The notes beneath the pieces were generated by a model, which searched no databases, was not told the origin of the DNA, and worked only from the letters and a program-made list of their open reading frames with translations. This document shows positions 27,165 through 35,508 of a stretch of DNA of 64,000 nucleotides, piece by piece. Source of the DNA: Modestobacter marinus (lineage in GTDB: Bacteria > Actinomycetota > Actinomycetes > Mycobacteriales > Geodermatophilaceae); NCBI RefSeq assembly GCF_019799945.1, contig NZ_JABGCH010000002.1:186001-250000 (forward strand), read 5' to 3'. Positions within the stretch are counted from its first letter, which is position 1. Each line of letters opens with the position of its first letter. A program made the position numbers and the translations under genes.

Positions 27165-28226
27165 GTGAGGACCGTGCACGTCGTCGTCCCCGACGGCATC
27201 GACGACCCCGCCCGGCCCAGCGGGGGCAACCGGTACGACCGGCGGACCTGCGACGGGCTGCGCGCGCTGGGGTGGGACGTGCGCGAGCTCGCCGCTGCGG
27301 GTCCCTGGCCCCGGCCGGACCCGGCGGCCCTGTCCCGGCTGGCGCGCACGGTGGGCGCCGCGCCGGACGGCGCGCTGGTCGTGGTGGACGGCCTGATCGC
27401 GTCCGCCGCGGCCGCCGTCCTGGTGCCGGAGGCCGGCCGCGTGCGGCTGGTGGTCCTGGTGCACATGCCGCTCGGCGGCGTCGCCGTCGCGGCCGAGGCC
27501 GAGGGCGCGGTCCTCGCCGCCGCCCGGGCCGTCGTCACGACCAGCGCGTGGACCCGGGACGGGCTGCTCGACCGCCACCGGCTCCCGCCCGACCGGGTGC
27601 AGGTGGCCCGTCCCGGCGTGGACCCGGACGACGAGGCGCCCGGCACCCCCGGCGGCGGCCGGCTGCTCTGCGTCGGCGCCGTGGCGCCCCACAAGGGGCA
27701 CGACCTGCTGCTCGAGGCGCTGCGCGGGGTCGTCGAGCTGTCCTGGAGCTGCACCGTCGTGGGCGCGCTCGACGTGGACCCCCCGTTCGTGGAGCAGTTC
27801 CGCCGCACGGCGGACGGGTCCGGCCTCGCCGACCGGATCCGGCTCACCGGGCCCCGCCGGGGCGAGGAGCTGCGCCGCGAGTACCGGGCGGCGGACCTGC
27901 TGGTGCTGCCGTCCCGGCTGGAGTCCTACGGGATGGTGCTCACCGAGGCGCTGGCGGCCGGGGTGCCGGTCCTGGCCAGCGACGTCGGCGGTGTCCGGGA
28001 GGCCGTCGGGCGGACCGGCGCCGGCATCCCCGGGCTGCTCGTCCCCGCCGGCGACCCGGTGGCGCTCGGCGGGGCGCTCCGCCGCTGGCTGTGCGACGCC
28101 GGGCTGCGGGCGCGGCTGCGCCGGGCGGCCCGCGAGCGACGCCGGTCGCTGGAGGGCTGGGACGCGACGGCGCGGCGGGTGGCGGCCGTGCTGACCGCGG
28201 CCGGCGACGGAGCGGGCCGGTCGTGA
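27165..28226 (+). CDS. GT4-family glycosyltransferase
   Basis: A 353-residue GT-B glycosyltransferase. It has the GxxP-like N-terminal domain, a central VGAVAPHKGHDLLLEAL motif near residue 170 that begins the nucleotide-sugar domain, and the E-x7-E motif ESYGMVLTEALAAG near 250. No membrane span, so it acts at the cytoplasmic face. GTG 27165 is the chosen start. It overlaps the flippase-like gene by four bases and should glycosylate whatever that gene exports. Confidence 0.9.
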   Translation: MRTVHVVVPDGIDDPARPSGGNRYDRRTCDGLRALGWDVRELAAAGPWPRPDPAALSRLARTVGAAPDGALVVVDGLIASAAAAVLVPEAGRVRLVVLVHMPLGGVAVAAEAEGAVLAAARAVVTTSAWTRDGLLDRHRLPPDRVQVARPGVDPDDEAPGTPGGGRLLCVGAVAPHKGHDLLLEALRGVVELSWSCTVVGALDVDPPFVEQFRRTADGSGLADRIRLTGPRRGEELRREYRAADLLVLPSRLESYGMVLTEALAAGVPVLASDVGGVREAVGRTGAGIPGLLVPAGDPVALGGALRRWLCDAGLRARLRRAARERRRSLEGWDATARRVAAVLTAAGDGAGRS

Positions 28227-29335
28227 GCGGCGGCACGCGGCGGGCGTGGGCGTGGGCCCGTCCGGTCGGCGGCCTGGCGATCCTCGCGGTGCTGCTCTGG
28301 CGGCTGGGCACCGGCCCGTTCCTGGACGGCGTGCGCCTGCTCAGCCCCGGCGCGCTGCTGGCCGCCACGGCGATCACCGCGCTGACCACCGTCTGCTCGG
28401 CCTGGCGGTGGCAGGCCGTCGCCGGCGGGCTGGGCGTCGGCCTGCCCCTGCGGACGGCGGTCGCCGCGTACTACCGGTCGCAGTTCCTCAACAGCGCACT
28501 GCCCGGTGGGGTGGTCGGCGACGTGCACCGCGGGGTGCGGCACGGCCTGGACGCCGGAGATCTCGGCCGGGGCCTGCGCGCCGTGGCGTGGGAGCGGACC
28601 GCCGGCCAGGTCGTGCTGGTGGTCCTCGGGCTGGTGCTGCTGCTCGTCCTGGACTCCCCGGTCCGCGCCGGGATGGGGTGGACGGTCGCCGCGGCGGCGC
28701 TCGGCGCGCTGGGCGTGGTGCTCGCGCTGCGGGCCCTGCCGCACCGGGGGCCGTCCCGCGGGGCACGGCTGCTGCGCGCGGTGCGCGCCGACGTCCGTGC
28801 CGGCCTCGTCGACCGGCGGGTGTGGCCCGTGGTCACGGTCACCTCGGTGCTCGTCGCGGCCGGCCACGGCAGCGTCTTCCTGGTGGCGGCGGAGACGACC
28901 GGATCGACCGCGTCCCCGGCGGTGCTGACGCCGCTGGTCGTGCTGGTGCTGCTCGCGATGGCGGTGCCGCTCAGCGTCGGCGGGTGGGGGCCGCGGGAGG
29001 GCATGGCCGCGTGGGCGTTCAGCGCCGCGGGCCTGGGCGCGGACCAGGGCGTCGCCGCCGCGGCGGCCTACGGCGTGATGGCGCTGGTCGCGGCGCTGCC
29101 CGGCGGGATCGTGCTGGGCGTCGACCGGATCCGCCGGGCCCCGCACCGCGACGCCACCGGGCGGGCCGCCGTCGGGCTACCGCTCCCGCGGGACGGCGCC
29201 GGCCACGTCGAAGACGGTCAGGACGTCGTCGCCGGCCAGGACCACCGACCGGCGGACCAGCCGGATGCCGTCGGCGACCCGGTCGACGCCGAGCGGGCCG
29301 ACCGCCTCGACGCCGGCACCGATGATCGTCGGTGA
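28223..29335 (+). CDS. flippase-like integral membrane protein (LPG-synthase TM/UPF0104 family)
   Basis: A 370-residue protein of which the first 310 residues carry about eight membrane spans. Family hallmarks are YYRSQFLNSALPGGVVGDVHRG near residue 80 and VPLSVGGWGPREGMAAW near 255. Relatives are fused to or sit beside glycosyltransferases and are believed to move lipid-linked or amphipathic molecules across the membrane. GTG start overlaps the glycosyltransferase stop. The last 50 residues are polar and lie antisense to the 3' end of the convergent GTP cyclohydrolase/RibD gene (159-base overlap), which may be a run-on tail. Confidence 0.85.
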   Translation: MSGGTRRAWAWARPVGGLAILAVLLWRLGTGPFLDGVRLLSPGALLAATAITALTTVCSAWRWQAVAGGLGVGLPLRTAVAAYYRSQFLNSALPGGVVGDVHRGVRHGLDAGDLGRGLRAVAWERTAGQVVLVVLGLVLLLVLDSPVRAGMGWTVAAAALGALGVVLALRALPHRGPSRGARLLRAVRADVRAGLVDRRVWPVVTVTSVLVAAGHGSVFLVAAETTGSTASPAVLTPLVVLVLLAMAVPLSVGGWGPREGMAAWAFSAAGLGADQGVAAAAAYGVMALVAALPGGIVLGVDRIRRAPHRDATGRAAVGLPLPRDGAGHVEDGQDVVAGQDHRPADQPDAVGDPVDAERADRLDAGTDDRR

Positions 29336-30529
29336 CAGCGACACGACCAGCCGGTCCACCACCGCCGCGCGCAGCAACGAGGTGATGACCCGGCTCCCGC
29401 CCTCGACCAGCAGCGACGCGATCCCGATCGAGCGCAGCAGGCGGAGCGCCTCGTCGATCCGCAGCCCGTCCGGTCCGGCCGGGACGTCGCGGACCGTCGC
29501 GCCCGCCGACTCCAGTGCCCGGCGCCGCGCCGGATCGGCGTCGGACCGGCACAGCACGACGGTGGCGGCGTCGTCGGACAGCACCTTCGCGGTCAGGGGC
29601 GTGCGCAGCGCCGAGTCCAGCACCACGCGCACCGGCGAGGCGCCCGGCACCATCCGGACGGTGAGCTGCGGATCGTCCTGCAGCAGCGTCCCGGCCCCGA
29701 CGAGGACCGCGTCGCAGCCGGCGCGCATCGCGTGCGACAGCTGACGTTCCGCCGCGCCGCTGATCCACCGCGCGTCACCGGTCCGGGTGGCGATCCGCCC
29801 GTCGAGCGTCTGGGCGTACTTCAGGACGACGTGCGGCCGGTGCGCGTGCTCGCACAGCGGGCCGAGCAGGCCGCCGACGTCGACCGGCGCGGCGGGGAGC
29901 TCGTCGGGCTGCCGCCCGGTCGACCGCAGATGCCCGAGCCGCGCCCGCTGGGTGTCCAGGTGGGCGCGGTTGTGCCGGTTCGCCTCCGTGCCGAGCGGCT
30001 GAAGGGACTCGACCGCGACCCCGTGCTCCCGGAGGCCGGCCGCCTTCGCCGGGTTGTTCGACAGCAGCCGCACCGAACGGACCCCCAGCGACCGCAGGAC
30101 AGCGGCCGGGTCGCCGTAGTCCCGCAGGTCGCCGTCCGGGCCGGGAACCGGGTCCGCGCCGACCGGATCGGCGCCGGCGCCGACGTGCACCCGCAGCTCG
30201 TCGACCAGCCCGGTTCCCCGACTCCCGTGGCCGTCGACGTACAGCACGACGCCGCGGCCCTCGGCGGCCACGGTCCGCAGCGCCGACCGCAGCTGGACCC
30301 CGCAGTCGCAGCGCAGCGAGCCGAGGGTGTCCCCGGTCAGGCACTCCGAGTGCACCCGGGTGAGCACCGACCCGCCGTCGCCGATCTCCCCGCACACCAG
30401 CGCGAGGTGCACGCGCCCGGCGGAGCTCGCGAACGCGTGGGCCAGGAACTCGCCGTAGGGGGTCGGGATCGGCGCGGTGGCCACCTCGCGCGGCGCCGAC
30501 CGGTCCGGCGACGACGGTGCAGCCTCCAT
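29177..30529 (-). CDS. GTP cyclohydrolase II-like domain fused to RibD-type pyrimidine reductase
   Basis: A 450-residue two-domain protein. Residues about 20-205 resemble GTP cyclohydrolase II: zinc cysteines in SECLTGDTLGSLRCDCG, the tyrosine of VVLYVDGHG, RDYGDPAAVLRSLGV and LLSNNPAK. The catalytic loop that is usually GHEGRGIG reads GHGSRGTG: the arginine is kept and the glutamate lost. Residues about 230-450 match the RibD C-terminal reductase (KYAQTLDGRIAT, VGAGTLLQDDPQLTVR, LLVEGGSRV). Together they could turn GTP into a ribityl- or ribosyl-aminopyrimidine phosphate. The usual riboflavin partners RibB, RibH and RibE are absent nearby, and the neighbours are pterin-like and membrane enzymes, so it likely serves a specialised pathway. 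ATG follows AGGAG. Confidence 0.9.
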   Translation of the reverse strand: MEAAPSSPDRSAPREVATAPIPTPYGEFLAHAFASSAGRVHLALVCGEIGDGGSVLTRVHSECLTGDTLGSLRCDCGVQLRSALRTVAAEGRGVVLYVDGHGSRGTGLVDELRVHVGAGADPVGADPVPGPDGDLRDYGDPAAVLRSLGVRSVRLLSNNPAKAAGLREHGVAVESLQPLGTEANRHNRAHLDTQRARLGHLRSTGRQPDELPAAPVDVGGLLGPLCEHAHRPHVVLKYAQTLDGRIATRTGDARWISGAAERQLSHAMRAGCDAVLVGAGTLLQDDPQLTVRMVPGASPVRVVLDSALRTPLTAKVLSDDAATVVLCRSDADPARRRALESAGATVRDVPAGPDGLRIDEALRLLRSIGIASLLVEGGSRVITSLLRAAVVDRLVVSLSPTIIGAGVEAVGPLGVDRVADGIRLVRRSVVLAGDDVLTVFDVAGAVPRER

Positions 30530-30622
30530 GCGCCGACTCCTCGCTGCCGCGTCGATCCGTCCGGCCACGCTACCGTCGCGCGAGGGGGACGAGTGGGGAA
30601 CGGGACCTGGGGGTGAGCCGGC

Positions 30623-31606
30623 GTGCGGGCCCTCCGACTGCTGTTCGTCGCCCCTGGACGGGTCGAGCTCGCGCCGGTGGACCTGCCCGGTCCCGGCCCG
30701 GGCGAGCTGCTGGTCCGCACGCGGTACTCGGGGATCAGCACCGGCACCGAGCTGCTCGCCTACCGGGGACTGCTGGACCCGGACCTCCCGCTCGACGAGC
30801 GGATCGGCGCGCTGGGGGGCACCTTCCGCCCGCCGTTCCCGTACGGCTACAGCTGCGTGGGGGAGGTCGAGGGGCCGGCCGGCGTGCTGCCGCCGGGGAC
30901 GCTGGTCTTCGCCTTCCACCCGCACCAGGACCGGCTCGTGGTCGGCGCGGGCGACGTCGTCCCGCTCCCCCGCGGCACCGACCCGCGGCTGGCCACCCTG
31001 CTGCCCTTCGTCGAGACCGCGCTGCAGCTGAGCCTGGACGCCGGCCAGGTGGCGCAGGAGACCGTCGTCGTGCTCGGGCTGGGCGTCGTCGGCGTGCTCA
31101 CGACCCTGCTGCTGCAGCGGGCCGGCGCGACGGTCATCGCGGCCGATCCGTCGGCGGACCGCCGGGAGCTGGCACGCCCGCTGGGCATCCTCGCCGTGGA
31201 ACCGGCGGAGCTGCCGCGGCACCTGCCGTCCGCCGGGGTGCCGCTGCTGCTCGAGCTGTCCGGCTCCCCCACCGCGCTCGCCGGGGCGCTGGACCTGCTG
31301 GCCCACGAGGGGACGGCGCTGGTCGGGTCCTGGTACGGCGTCCAGCAGGTCGGGCTCCCGCTCGGGGGCGCGTTCCACCGCCGGCGGCTCACCATCCGCG
31401 GCAGCCAGGTGTCCACCGTCCCCGCCGCGCTCGGCGCCCGGTGGGACGTCGGCCGCCGCCGGCAGGTCGCCGTCGGGCTGCTCGGCGAGCTGCCGCTGAC
31501 CGCGCTGGCCACCACGGAGTTCGCGTTCGAGCAGGCGGCCGCGGCCTACCGGGCGCTGGACGCCCGCGAACCGGGTGTGGTCCACGTCGCGCTGCGCTAT
31601 CAATAG
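30623..31606 (+). CDS. BchC-like medium-chain dehydrogenase
   Basis: A 327-residue MDR-superfamily protein. N-terminal GroES-like domain contains YSGISTGTELLAYRG, the pattern of BchC/bacteriochlorophyllide-dehydrogenase relatives, and PPFPYGYSCVGEVEG. The Rossmann motif is VVVLGLGVVGVLTTLL near residue 150. The usual catalytic zinc cysteine and structural-zinc cysteine cluster are missing. It is first of three genes (then PTPS homologue and FkbM methyltransferase) transcribed divergently from the cyclohydrolase-reductase fusion. A redox step on a sugar or pterin side chain is likely but the substrate is unknown. Confidence 0.85.
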   Translation: MRALRLLFVAPGRVELAPVDLPGPGPGELLVRTRYSGISTGTELLAYRGLLDPDLPLDERIGALGGTFRPPFPYGYSCVGEVEGPAGVLPPGTLVFAFHPHQDRLVVGAGDVVPLPRGTDPRLATLLPFVETALQLSLDAGQVAQETVVVLGLGVVGVLTTLLLQRAGATVIAADPSADRRELARPLGILAVEPAELPRHLPSAGVPLLLELSGSPTALAGALDLLAHEGTALVGSWYGVQQVGLPLGGAFHRRRLTIRGSQVSTVPAALGARWDVGRRRQVAVGLLGELPLTALATTEFAFEQAAAAYRALDAREPGVVHVALRYQ

Positions 31607-31610
31607 CGCC

Positions 31611-31985
31611 GTGTACGAGACCGGGACCGCGCTCGGCGTCCGCGCCTTCCACGTGATGCCGGGCATGCCGCCCCCCGAGGGGGAGCGGCACTCCCACGAC
31701 TACCGGCTCGACGTCGTCGTCCGCCGGGACGACCTGGACGACCGCGGCATGGTGGTGAACCTCGACGTGCTGGACGCGGCGCTGCGGAACGCCGCCGCCC
31801 GGGTCGACGGCGCGGACCTCGAGGTCATCCGGCCGGCGGACGCCGAGGCGGTGACGGTCGAGGTGTTCGCCCGGTGGCTGCACGACGAGCTCGCGGCCGC
31901 GCTGGGCCGGCTGCCCGGGGCGACGCTGGGCGTGCGGATCTGGGAGTCCCCGGACGCGTTCGGCGGCTACACGGCCCCGCTGTGA
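31611..31985 (+). CDS. 6-pyruvoyltetrahydropterin synthase homologue lacking the catalytic cysteine
   Basis: A 124-residue T-fold protein of the PTPS/QueD family. Zinc-type histidines can be placed in AFHVMPG and HSHDY, and the pterin-anchoring glutamate in RIWESPDAFGGY. The catalytic cysteine before the H-x-H motif is absent (PPEGERHSHDY), and the usual LDH catalytic segment reads VDG, so ordinary PTPS or QueD chemistry is doubtful. From memory, a Streptomyces coelicolor homologue (SCO6650) was structurally studied and found inactive as PTPS. GTG 31611 starts five bases after the dehydrogenase stop. Confidence 0.87.
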   Translation: MYETGTALGVRAFHVMPGMPPPEGERHSHDYRLDVVVRRDDLDDRGMVVNLDVLDAALRNAAARVDGADLEVIRPADAEAVTVEVFARWLHDELAAALGRLPGATLGVRIWESPDAFGGYTAPL

Positions 31986-31992
31986 ACCCGGC

Positions 31993-32946
31993 GTGATCCG
32001 CGGCGCCGACCGGCCGCTCGGCCGGCGGCTCGCCCGCGCGGTGGTCGGCCCGCTGCCGGTGCCCGTCGCCGACGCGCTGCGGCGCGCGCTGACCCGGGGC
32101 ACTCCCCCGTCCCGGGTCCGCCGGGCGGTGCTGCGCGTGCTGTTCCGCGGCGGGATCCCCCGCGCAGTGTCGACCTTCCGGCTGGGCGACGACCCGGACC
32201 TGGAGTTCGTCGCCGTCGACTCGCAGGTCCTGGAGCAGCTCTACTGGTGCGGCGCGCAGGGCTGGGAGCCCGAGCTGCTGCCGTGGTGGCGCGCGTACTG
32301 CCGGAGCTCCCGGTCGGTGCTCGAGCTGGGGACGAACGTCGGGTACTTCGCGGTGCAGGGCGGCCGTGCCGCGCCCGGCGTCCGCTACGTCGCCGTGGAG
32401 CCGCACCCGGTCTCCGCCGGGGTCTGCCGGACCCACCTCGCCCTCAACGGGGTGACCAACGTGGAGGTCGTCGAGGCCGCCGCGGTCGCGGACCCCGCCG
32501 TCCCGTCGGTGCGCCTGCACGTCCCGGCCGACCAGGCGGCGACGCCGACGGTCGCGTTCCTGGCCGTGGACACCGAGCTGCCCGCCGACATGAGGCGGGA
32601 CGTCCCGGTCGCGCTCGACGTGCCCGCCGTCGACGTCCGGCGGCTGCTGGACGGCGTGGACCTGGTCAAGATGGACGTCGAGGGACAGGAGCACGTCCTG
32701 CTCGCCGCGATGCGGGAGCACCTGCGGGCCACGCGGCCGACGCTGTTCGTCGAGGTGCTGCCGGGGACGGTGCAGCTGCGCGCCGTGCTGGCCGGGCTGT
32801 GCGCCACCGACGGCTACCGGTGCTACGCGCTGAGCCGGCAGGGACCCGTGGAGCTGTCCCGGCAGCGGTTGGCCACCGCCCGGCTGATGGACGAGTACGG
32901 CTGCCAGGACGTCCTCCTCACCGCCACGGACCTGCCGCTGCCGTGA
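31993..32946 (+). CDS. FkbM-family methyltransferase
   Basis: A 317-residue protein with an N-terminal basic, hydrophobic segment and a C-terminal class I SAM-dependent methyltransferase: SAM-binding VLELGTNVGYFAVQGG near residue 115, acidic AVEPHP near 136 and the FkbM-type VDLVKMDVEGQEH near 225. FkbM proteins methylate hydroxyls of sugars and polyketides. It begins seven bases after the PTPS homologue and closes this operon; it probably O-methylates the product or its glycan. Confidence 0.9.
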   Translation: MIRGADRPLGRRLARAVVGPLPVPVADALRRALTRGTPPSRVRRAVLRVLFRGGIPRAVSTFRLGDDPDLEFVAVDSQVLEQLYWCGAQGWEPELLPWWRAYCRSSRSVLELGTNVGYFAVQGGRAAPGVRYVAVEPHPVSAGVCRTHLALNGVTNVEVVEAAAVADPAVPSVRLHVPADQAATPTVAFLAVDTELPADMRRDVPVALDVPAVDVRRLLDGVDLVKMDVEGQEHVLLAAMREHLRATRPTLFVEVLPGTVQLRAVLAGLCATDGYRCYALSRQGPVELSRQRLATARLMDEYGCQDVLLTATDLPLP

Positions 32947-33073
32947 GGACGGGTGGGGCCGGACCCGTTCCCCGGAGTCCGCGACCCTGCAACGCTCGGA
33001 CAGGACGCACGCCGCTGGAGACCGGGTCCCGACCCTCGACGACCACCTGAACCGCACCGTGGAGGTGCCCAGA

Positions 33074-34204
33074 ATGGTGACCACGTCGTCCCGGTTCCGC
33101 ATCGACGTCCCCGACGAGACCCTGGCCGACCTCCGCGCGCGGCTGGACCACGCCCGCTGGCCCGACCACCTGCTGGTCGTCGGCCGCGAGGACGGCGACC
33201 GCCTCCGCCACGTCCACCGGCTGTGGGAACGGTGGCGGTCGGACTTCGACTGGCGCCGCCAGGAGCGGCAGCTGAACGACCTGCCCCAGCACCTCCTCGA
33301 GGTGGACGGGATGCGGCTGCACGTGGTCCATGCGCGCAGCGCGAGCGTCCCGCCCCGCCCGCTGCTGCCGGTGCACGGCTGGCCCTCGAGCTTCGTCGAG
33401 TACGCCCGGGTCGTCCCGCTGCCGACCGCCGCGCCGCCCGGTCCGGGGTTCGACGTGGTGGTGCCGACCCGTCCCGGCTACGGCTTCTCGGACGCCGGGC
33501 GGCTGAGGGACGGGTCGGAGGACGCGGACGGCGACCTCTTCACGCGGCTGATGACGGACGTCCTGGGCTACGACCGGTTCCTCGCCCACGGCGATGACTT
33601 CGGCGGATCGATCGTCAGCCGGATGGCGTGCCGTCATCCCGGCACCGTGCGGGCGATCCACGTCAGCGAGTGGCTGGAGCCGCCGGTGCCGGACGGCGCC
33701 TCCCTCGGCCCGGACGAGCGCCGGTACCTGGAGAGCCTGGCGGCGTGGCGGGAGGCCGAACGCGGCTACGGGCACATCGCCGCGACCCGCCCGCAGACCC
33801 TGGGGCTGGCGCTCGACGACTCGCCGCTGGGCCTGCTCGCCTGGATCGCGGACAAGTTCCTGAGCTGGACCGATCCCCGCCCCGACGGACGCCTGCAGTT
33901 CGACGCGGACTTCCTCCTGACCGTCACGACGCTGTACTGGGTCACCCGGAGCATGACCACGTCGATGCGGTCGTACGCCGCCGCGGACGCCGGCGGGGGG
34001 CCGGTCCCGGTACCGGCCGGAGTGGTGGCCCCGCGCGAGGAGCACCCGGCCCCGCCCCGGTCGTGGCTGGAGCGCAGCTACGCCGATCTGCGCAGCTACC
34101 GGATCCGGACCCGCGGAGGCCACTTCCTCGCCGCCGAGGACCCGGGAGCGTTCGTCGCCGAGCTCACCGGCTTCTTCGCGCAGGTCGCCCCCCGGGATCC
34201 GTGA
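33074..34204 (+). CDS. epoxide hydrolase family alpha/beta hydrolase
   Basis: A 376-residue protein with the N-terminal EH region (FRIDVPDETLADLRARL) typical of microsomal-type epoxide hydrolases, then an alpha/beta-hydrolase core. HGWPSSFVEY gives the oxyanion hole; the nucleophile aspartate is in AHGDDFGGSI, a small change from the usual GGDWG; the base histidine is in RGGHFLAAEDP near the end. It would open epoxides to diols in the cytosol. ATG 33074 is preferred over GTG 33059 because GGAGG lies at proper spacing before it. Confidence 0.88.
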   Translation: MVTTSSRFRIDVPDETLADLRARLDHARWPDHLLVVGREDGDRLRHVHRLWERWRSDFDWRRQERQLNDLPQHLLEVDGMRLHVVHARSASVPPRPLLPVHGWPSSFVEYARVVPLPTAAPPGPGFDVVVPTRPGYGFSDAGRLRDGSEDADGDLFTRLMTDVLGYDRFLAHGDDFGGSIVSRMACRHPGTVRAIHVSEWLEPPVPDGASLGPDERRYLESLAAWREAERGYGHIAATRPQTLGLALDDSPLGLLAWIADKFLSWTDPRPDGRLQFDADFLLTVTTLYWVTRSMTTSMRSYAAADAGGGPVPVPAGVVAPREEHPAPPRSWLERSYADLRSYRIRTRGGHFLAAEDPGAFVAELTGFFAQVAPRDP

Positions 34205-34210
34205 CCACAG

Positions 34211-35035
34211 TCAGCCGAGGAGCGGCCGGAGGTTCTCCGTCCAGACGTCCCAGCCGACCCGGACGATCAGCGCTGTCACCACCACGAGGAAGGCCGCGCG
34301 GACGAAGCCGCTCCCCCGGGCGGTCGCCATCCGGGAGCCGAGGTAGCCGCCGATCATGTTGGCCGCGCCCAGGAGCAGGCCGAGCCCCCAGAGGACCGCC
34401 CCGTGCGGCGCGAAGAAGAGCAGCGCACCGAGGTTGGTGGCGACGTTGACGATCTTGGCCTTGGCGCTCGCGGACAGGAAGTCGTAGCCGAGCGAGGAGA
34501 CCATCGCGAAGACCAGGAACGACCCCGTCCCCGGGCCGAGGATCCCGTCGTAGAACCCGATCGCGGCGCCGAGCAGGCCGGCGACCCCGTGGTGCGTGCG
34601 GCCGCTGTGGCGCAGCGCCGTCACCGCGCCCAGCGTCGGCCGGAGCAGGGTGAACGCCGCGATGCACACGAGCGCCACGACGATGATCGGCTTGAACACC
34701 GTGGCCGGCAGCAGCGACGCGACGGAGGCCCCGCCGAAGCTGCCCAGCAACGCGACCCCGGCCATCGGCAGGGCGGTCCGCAGGTCGGGGTGGACCCGGC
34801 GGTAGTAGGTGACGGCACTCGTCGTCGTCCCGAAGATCGAGGCCAGCTTGTTGGTGGCCAGCGCCTGCACCGGGCTGAACCCCGGCACCAGCAGCAGCGC
34901 GGGTAGCTGCAGCAGTCCTCCGCCGCCGACGACGGCGTCGATCCAGCCCGCCGCCAGGGCGGCGAGGAGCACCAGCACGAGCGTGGTCCCGGTGAGTCCG
35001 TCCGGGAGGAACCCGGCGGGCAGGGCGTCCATCAT
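34211..35035 (-). CDS. TSUP-family (TauE/SafE) membrane transporter
   Basis: A 274-residue protein with about eight membrane spans and the duplicated TSUP glycine-proline motifs (GWIDAVVGGGGLLQLPALL near residue 30 and IGFYDGILGPGTGSF near 160). Family members export or import sulfite, sulfonates or organic anions. Two ATG codons (35035 and 35032) can start it. It is convergent with the epoxide hydrolase gene, six bases apart. Substrate unknown; its frame continues upstream from the remains of a LysE-type transporter gene. Confidence 0.87.
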   Translation of the reverse strand: MMDALPAGFLPDGLTGTTLVLVLLAALAAGWIDAVVGGGGLLQLPALLLVPGFSPVQALATNKLASIFGTTTSAVTYYRRVHPDLRTALPMAGVALLGSFGGASVASLLPATVFKPIIVVALVCIAAFTLLRPTLGAVTALRHSGRTHHGVAGLLGAAIGFYDGILGPGTGSFLVFAMVSSLGYDFLSASAKAKIVNVATNLGALLFFAPHGAVLWGLGLLLGAANMIGGYLGSRMATARGSGFVRAAFLVVVTALIVRVGWDVWTENLRPLLG

Positions 35036-35184
35036 GCGCGGGGAGACCCCGCCATCCGCTGTCCGGCAGCACCCGGCTGGCTCGACCGCACGATCGCCAC
35101 TCCCGTTCCTCGCCACGACCCCGGACATGATCGAGGCTGCGGATCGCGGAGCCGCGGGCGGGGTGCCGTGCGCGGCTAGCGGGG

Positions 35185-35382
35185 GCGACCGGGCGACGAC
35201 CGTCGCGAGACCCACCGCGGTGGCGACGCCCCACGCGAGGGAGCCCGACGCCACGCCCGCCACGGTGGCCAGGCCCAGCCGGCGGCCGCCGAGGAGCGAA
35301 CTGCGCACGACGAGGACGTCGTCCGGCCCGGGACTCACCGACAACGCCACCGCGAGGGCGAGGAACGCCCGATGCCGTCCAC
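35185..35382 (-). pseudogene. truncated, frameshifted LysE-family translocator
   Basis: The protein text FLALAVALSVSPGPDDVLVV, continuing with a GGRRLGLATVAGVASGSLAWG segment, is the unmistakable first third of a LysE/RhtB amino-acid exporter. The start (GTG 35382, giving VDGIG) is in another frame; one base is missing between VDGIG and AFLALAV. After about 65 residues the homology stops at VVARSPPLAAHG and the remaining two thirds are gone, so this is a remnant left by a deletion next to the TSUP gene. Start and end are approximate. Confidence 0.75.
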
Positions 35383-35508
35383 CGTGACCTCGATGCCGCC
35401 CGGCCGCACGCCGACCTCGGGAACCGGAGTCCGGTCGCCGCGGGCTGATGCACACTCCCCGGTCCGCAGGCCCGCCGGCCGGGACCCCCGGTCTGCCAGG
35501 CTCGGGGC

